This document shows, piece by piece, positions 6,702 to 9,742 of a DNA stretch of 9,742 bases. Every line of letters begins with the position of its first letter. Positions within the stretch are counted from its first letter, which is position 1. The notes under the pieces were generated by a model. The model made no database searches, had not been told where the DNA came from, and saw only the letters and a program-made list of their open reading frames with translations. The DNA is from Bacteroidota bacterium (GTDB lineage: Bacteria; Bacteroidota; Bacteroidia; UKL13-3), in contig CANHRW010000061.1 of the NCBI GenBank assembly GCA_947462865.1, positions 1 to 9,742 of the forward strand, written 5' to 3'. The translations under genes were made by a program, and so were the position numbers.

Positions 6702-7453
6702 AAAACGAAAAAATAAAAAGTGTGATAGTGTCTCAACCCAAGCCTGAAAGCGAAAAGTCGCCTTGGTTTGATTTGGCTAAAAAGCAAGGGTTGAAAATTG
6801 ATTTCAGGCCATTTATTCAGGTAGAACCCATATTGTTAAAAGAGTTTCGCCAACAAAAGGTTGCCATTTTAGACCATACTGCCATTATCTTGAATTCAAG
6901 AAATTCAGTAGACAATTTCTTTAGAATTTGCACCGAAGCAAAAATTGAAATTCCGCCTGATATGAAATACTTTTGTGTCAATGAAAGTATTGCCAATTAT
7001 TTAGCCAAATATATTCAGGTTCGTAAAAGAAAAATATTTATTGGAAAAGGCACTGAATTAGAATTACAGCCTTTGTTCAAGGCACATCCTACAGAGAAAT
7101 ATCTTTTTCCTTGTTCCGATTGGCGTAAGCAGGACATCGAAAAATTCATGAAGAAAAATAAAATTGCTTTCAAAGAAGCCTTTTTTTACAGAATCAAGTC
7201 CGCTGATTTGTCTGATCTAACCAATGTTAACTATGACATTATTGCGTTCTTTTCTCCAGCAGATATCCGATCTTTGTTCGAAAATTTTCCCAAATTTAAA
7301 CAGAAAAAAACGTGTATTGCGGGTTTTGGTGCAACTACAATTAAGGCCATGGTTGAAGCAGGCTTGAATGTAAACATTCAGGCACCAACTCCACAAACTC
7401 CATCTATGGTAATGGCCATTGACAAGTTCGTAGAGTCTGTAAACAAGGGATAA
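6698..7453 (+). CDS. hemD: Uroporphyrinogen-III synthase HemD
   Basis: A 251-residue cytosolic enzyme that closes and inverts ring D of hydroxymethylbilane to give uroporphyrinogen III, the common precursor of heme, siroheme and cobalamin. The family is divergent, but the Bacteroidota form is recognisable: the opening KIKSVIVSQPKPESEKSPW (about 5-23), FFSPADIRSLF (about 184-194), and the C-terminal IAGFGATTIKAMVEAGLNV (about 207-225) followed by QAPTPQTPSM. The length is normal. The start appears to be TTG at 6698, inside the DUF4271 stop (TTGA); the nearest in-frame alternative is a GTG at residue 9, which would remove part of the first conserved strand, and the first in-frame ATG is at residue 89. 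It is the last gene of the operon begun at 3985. hemW, also concerned with heme, lies on the other side of the operon. Confidence 0.88.
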   Translation: MKNEKIKSVIVSQPKPESEKSPWFDLAKKQGLKIDFRPFIQVEPILLKEFRQQKVAILDHTAIILNSRNSVDNFFRICTEAKIEIPPDMKYFCVNESIANYLAKYIQVRKRKIFIGKGTELELQPLFKAHPTEKYLFPCSDWRKQDIEKFMKKNKIAFKEAFFYRIKSADLSDLTNVNYDIIAFFSPADIRSLFENFPKFKQKKTCIAGFGATTIKAMVEAGLNVNIQAPTPQTPSMVMAIDKFVESVNKG

Positions 7454-7483
7454 GCTTCAATTTTCCACAATCTTTTTAGGTTA

Positions 7484-7508
7484 AATTGGATTAAAATTCT
7501 ACCCAATT
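7484..7508. repeat. 6-bp inverted repeat overlapping the porP promoter
   Basis: AATTGG (7484-7489) and CCAATT (7503-7508) are perfect inverted copies separated by 13 nt, in the 113-bp gap between hemD and porP. The right arm includes two bases of the putative -33 TTG of porP. It could be an operator or a weak hairpin after hemD. It has no U-run and low stem stability, so it is not called a terminator. A 6-bp repeat in AT-rich DNA can also arise by chance. Confidence 0.25.
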
Positions 7509-7540
7509 GCTTTTTTAAAAAGAATTTATTCGTATAATTG
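7507..7540 (+). promoter_or_regulatory. Putative porP promoter (TTG-N23-TATAATTG)
   Basis: TTG at 7507-7509 is followed after 23 nt by TATAATTG at 7533-7540, which has one mismatch to the Bacteroidota -7 consensus TAnnTTTG. The spacing is at the upper end of the usual 17-23. The predicted transcript start near 7547 leaves a leader of about 20 nt before the ATG at 7567. The spacer holds an A/T palindrome (7510-7522). Confidence 0.5.
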
Positions 7541-7566
7541 TTTTCTAGAAAAATTAGGCTACGCCA

Positions 7567-8577
7567 ATGAACAACAGCTATACAAGAATATTATTTATCA
7601 TTATTGCTTTTTCATGCAGTCGTTTTGTGTATGCACAACAAGACCCGCAGTACAGTCAGTTTATGCACAATAAACTCACTTACAACCCAGCATTTGCAGG
7701 GAATGGCGACAAATTTTGTGCTACGCTATTGCAAAGAACTCAGTGGGTGGGCTTTGGTGGTGGAAACGAAATGGCGGGTACTGCTAATCCAGTTCCAAGA
7801 GGTACTGCTCCAACCAATTTGGTTGGTTCATTCAGTGCCCCAATTGGCAAAAGATTTGGTTTAGGCTTAAATATTTTAAGAGACGAGTTGGGTTTTGAAC
7901 TGTCTGTAGTGCCTTCGGTCTCTATTGCTTACAAACAACCCCTTAAAAATGATGCCCAATTGGCCATTGGTTTCAATGCCGGGCTCATGCAAAAATCTTT
8001 AGATGGAGACAAATTAAAAGCGTTAGAACCAGGTGATCCTAAAATACCAACTTCTATGGTAAAAGGTGATGCTACTGATTTTGGTTTTGGATTGTATTAC
8101 ACCAAACCACAGTTGTCTATATTTGATAATTTTTATGCAGGTTTATCGGCAACACATTTGAATCAAGCAAAAGTAACCTATGAATGGGGAGGCGGCAGAA
8201 GAGAAGTACAAAATAGTATGCACTATTATTTTGTAGCTGGTGCAGAATACAACTTAAGCAGTACCATTACTTTACAACCCAATATTTTGGTGAAGAAAGA
8301 CCCAGCAAAAATTCAAACAGATTTCAATTGCTATGCCATTTGGAATCAAAAAATAAGAGGTGGATTAACATGGAGACCTATGGATGCTATTTCAGTATTG
8401 GCAGGTTACCAATTGGGAAATAATTTGTACGTAGGTTATTCTTATGATTTAACCACTTCTCGTATTTTAACTTACAGTTCAGGTTCACATGAGTTTTTAA
8501 TACGTTATTGCTTTGGTATCAAATACACGCCAGTGGTAAGACCCCCGGTTCCTGTATTAACTCCAAGGTTCATGTAA
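7567..8577 (+). CDS. porP: Type IX secretion system outer-membrane protein PorP/SprF
   Basis: A 336-residue outer-membrane beta-barrel protein of the type IX secretion system. PorP/SprF proteins are needed for secretion and, in gliding species, for export or attachment of adhesins such as SprB. Residues 1-23 are a signal peptide ending VYA|QQ. The family signature follows at once: DPQYSQFMHNKLTYNPAFAG (26-45), a Q-R-T-Q-W motif (56-60), then alternating strands such as SFSAPIGKRFGLGLNI and the final GYQLGNNLYVGYSYDL region (280-295). After the last strand (HEFLIRYCFGIKY) there is a proline-rich tail, about residues 321-336. The gene has its own promoter-like sequence, begins with ATG, and ends in two consecutive TAA codons. 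gldK follows 101 bp downstream, the same order as porP-porK in Porphyromonas. Many genomes carry several PorP paralogues, but adjacency to gldK marks this as the core copy. Confidence 0.93.
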   Translation: MNNSYTRILFIIIAFSCSRFVYAQQDPQYSQFMHNKLTYNPAFAGNGDKFCATLLQRTQWVGFGGGNEMAGTANPVPRGTAPTNLVGSFSAPIGKRFGLGLNILRDELGFELSVVPSVSIAYKQPLKNDAQLAIGFNAGLMQKSLDGDKLKALEPGDPKIPTSMVKGDATDFGFGLYYTKPQLSIFDNFYAGLSATHLNQAKVTYEWGGGRREVQNSMHYYFVAGAEYNLSSTITLQPNILVKKDPAKIQTDFNCYAIWNQKIRGGLTWRPMDAISVLAGYQLGNNLYVGYSYDLTTSRILTYSSGSHEFLIRYCFGIKYTPVVRPPVPVLTPRFM

Positions 8578-8617
8578 TAAAAACATAAAAGAATCGTTAA
8601 ATAAAAAATCATAAAAA

Positions 8618-8647
8618 TTGGTTTTTTCAATGTATTTAATATATTTG
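8618..8647 (+). promoter_or_regulatory. Strong putative gldK promoter (TTG-N19-TATATTTG)
   Basis: TTG at 8618-8620 and TATATTTG at 8640-8647 match the Bacteroidota -33/-7 consensus exactly with a 19-nt spacer. The transcript would start near 8654, giving a leader of about 25 nt that is A-rich just before the ATG, as is usual where Shine-Dalgarno pairing is little used. It indicates that gldK and whatever follows can be transcribed separately from porP. Confidence 0.65.
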
Positions 8648-8678
8648 CCCAAATAGACTAATTATAAACTGAAATAAA

Positions 8679-9742
8679 ATGAAGACATTAAGGTGGTTTG
8701 TATTTTCCGTATTTCTTAGCTCAATCGCTGGTTGCGGTTTGAGTTCTGATAATGGAGAACTAACTGGTGTTACTGGTCGTAAGGCTTGGTTCCACCCTCA
8801 GCCATACGGTACGGTTTATATTCCTTCAGGTTCCATTCACGTGGGATCAAATGAACAGGATATCCCTAACACAATGATTTCGCCTAACAAGCAAATCACC
8901 ATTACGGCTTTTTATATGGATGATACCGAAATCACAAACAACGAATACCGTCAGTTTGTAGATGGGGTATTGGATTCTATCTACCGCGAAAAATTGGGAG
9001 AGAAATTCCAATATGCATTGCTTGATCCGATATCTGGCGATGAAACAGGGGAGCATGGTATTAAATACCAAGAGAAAATTGAGCCAGAAGATGCCAAGAA
9101 TGGCGATGTTCAAGATTTATACTACCAAGGTGGTGAAATCTATTACAGAACCAAACAATTCGATGTAAGAAAAATCAAGTACCGTTACGATTACATTGAT
9201 TTGAGAGCTGCTGCACAATTGAAACGTCAAGATTCATACAAAGTTTCTCGTGAAAAATTCAAAAAGACTGAAGAAGTTGAAATCTATCCGGATACTTTGG
9301 TGTTCATGAGAGATTTCACCTACGCATACAATGAACCCATTTCTACTATGTACTACTGGCATCCAAAATATGATGATTATCCGGTAGTAGGTGTAAATTG
9401 GAAACAAGCACGTGCATTTGCACATTGGAGAACGTTTAAATTGAACGCATTCTATGCAGAAAATGACGAAAATGGCGTAACAGCTTTCCGTCTTCCAACT
9501 GAATATGAGTGGGAATATGCAGCTAGAGGTGGACGCGACCAAACTATGTATCCATGGGGAAGTGCTTATGTGAAAAATGCAAAAGGTTGTTCATTGGCTA
9601 ACTTCAAACCAGGTAGAGGAGATTACAGTTCAGACGGTGGTGTTTATCCAATTCGTGTGGGTTCATATTTTCCGAATGATTATGGATTGTATGACATGAG
9701 TGGAAACGTTGCTGAATGGACTATTTCAGCTTATGCTGAGTC
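8679..9742 (+). CDS. gldK: Gliding motility / type IX secretion lipoprotein GldK (PorK), 3' end missing
   Basis: The frame is open from ATG 8679 to the window edge: 354 codons plus two bases, no stop. Residues 1-18 form a lipoprotein signal with lipobox I16-A17-G18-C19. GldK/PorK forms, with GldN/PorN, a periplasmic ring bound to the outer membrane in the type IX machine. The body resembles the formylglycine-generating enzyme/sulfatase-modifying fold: FYMDDTEITNNEYRQF (78-93), YPVVGVNW (234-241), FRLPTEYEWEYAARGG (270-285), YPWG (291-294) and GLYDMSGNVAEWT (336-348). Between residues about 95 and 230 lies a long charged stretch typical of GldK and absent from true formylglycine enzymes, including RDFTYAYNEP. 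The region holding the catalytic cysteines in true enzymes is beyond the edge, so activity cannot be judged. gldL, gldM and gldN usually follow. Confidence 0.92.
   Translation, partial: MKTLRWFVFSVFLSSIAGCGLSSDNGELTGVTGRKAWFHPQPYGTVYIPSGSIHVGSNEQDIPNTMISPNKQITITAFYMDDTEITNNEYRQFVDGVLDSIYREKLGEKFQYALLDPISGDETGEHGIKYQEKIEPEDAKNGDVQDLYYQGGEIYYRTKQFDVRKIKYRYDYIDLRAAAQLKRQDSYKVSREKFKKTEEVEIYPDTLVFMRDFTYAYNEPISTMYYWHPKYDDYPVVGVNWKQARAFAHWRTFKLNAFYAENDENGVTAFRLPTEYEWEYAARGGRDQTMYPWGSAYVKNAKGCSLANFKPGRGDYSSDGGVYPIRVGSYFPNDYGLYDMSGNVAEWTISAYAE

Noticed and set aside
7510..7522. A/T palindrome (CTTTTTTAAAAAG) after hemD as a terminator
   Set aside because: It has no GC stem, only A-T pairs and essentially no loop, and it lies within the porP promoter spacer.
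8617..8631. ATTG...CAAT hairpin with a T run between porP and gldK as a terminator
   Set aside because: A 4-bp stem is too weak, the T run is in the loop rather than after the stem, and it coincides with the gldK promoter.
8847..9542. Minus-strand and plus-strand open frames across gldK
   Set aside because: They are shadows; the gldK frame itself is open from 8679 to the edge with clear family motifs.
8679..9742. True formylglycine-generating enzyme
   Set aside because: The lipobox, the long charged GldK-type insertion and the position after porP identify GldK; the catalytic-cysteine region is not in the window.

Overview
The window is AT-rich bacterial DNA from the phylum Bacteroidota. The evidence is a type IX secretion pair (PorP/SprF followed by a GldK lipoprotein), a DUF4271 membrane protein next to a Bacteroidota-type HemD, and promoter-like boxes of the form TTG-N(17-23)-TAnnTTTG with no Shine-Dalgarno-like signals deciding starts. 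I cannot assign a family or genus. Nine protein genes are supported: seven complete and one cut off at each end. I see no RNA gene, CRISPR array, insertion sequence or phage gene.

Left part (1-3984). A minus-strand pair runs off the left edge: a GT4-type glycosyltransferase whose stop overlaps the start of miaA (tRNA dimethylallyltransferase; only the first 34 codons are present). A short divergent region with a 10-bp direct repeat separates it from a plus-strand aldehyde dehydrogenase of the ALDH8 / 2-aminomuconate-semialdehyde type. That gene collides tail-to-tail, overlapping by 14 bp, with hemW (radical SAM heme chaperone, minus strand).

Middle part (3985-7453). Only 35 bp from the hemW start, a plus-strand operon begins: a BamA/TamA-like outer-membrane beta-barrel protein, a DUF4271 multi-pass inner-membrane protein and uroporphyrinogen-III synthase (hemD). 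The genes overlap by 1 and 4 bp, and all three appear to start with non-ATG codons (GTG, GTG, TTG). HemD makes the macrocycle of tetrapyrroles and HemW handles heme, so heme genes sit on both sides of the barrel protein.

Right part (7454-9742). porP and gldK belong to the type IX secretion/gliding machinery. Each is preceded by about 100 bp of non-coding DNA with a recognisable Bacteroidota promoter; the one before gldK is an exact TTG-N19-TATATTTG. gldK is open at the right edge, and gldL, gldM and gldN would be expected just beyond it.

Most of this is conserved housekeeping and envelope content. I did not find clear evidence of a new defence or mobile system. The least understood part is the barrel protein-DUF4271-hemD operon directly upstream of the type IX genes.
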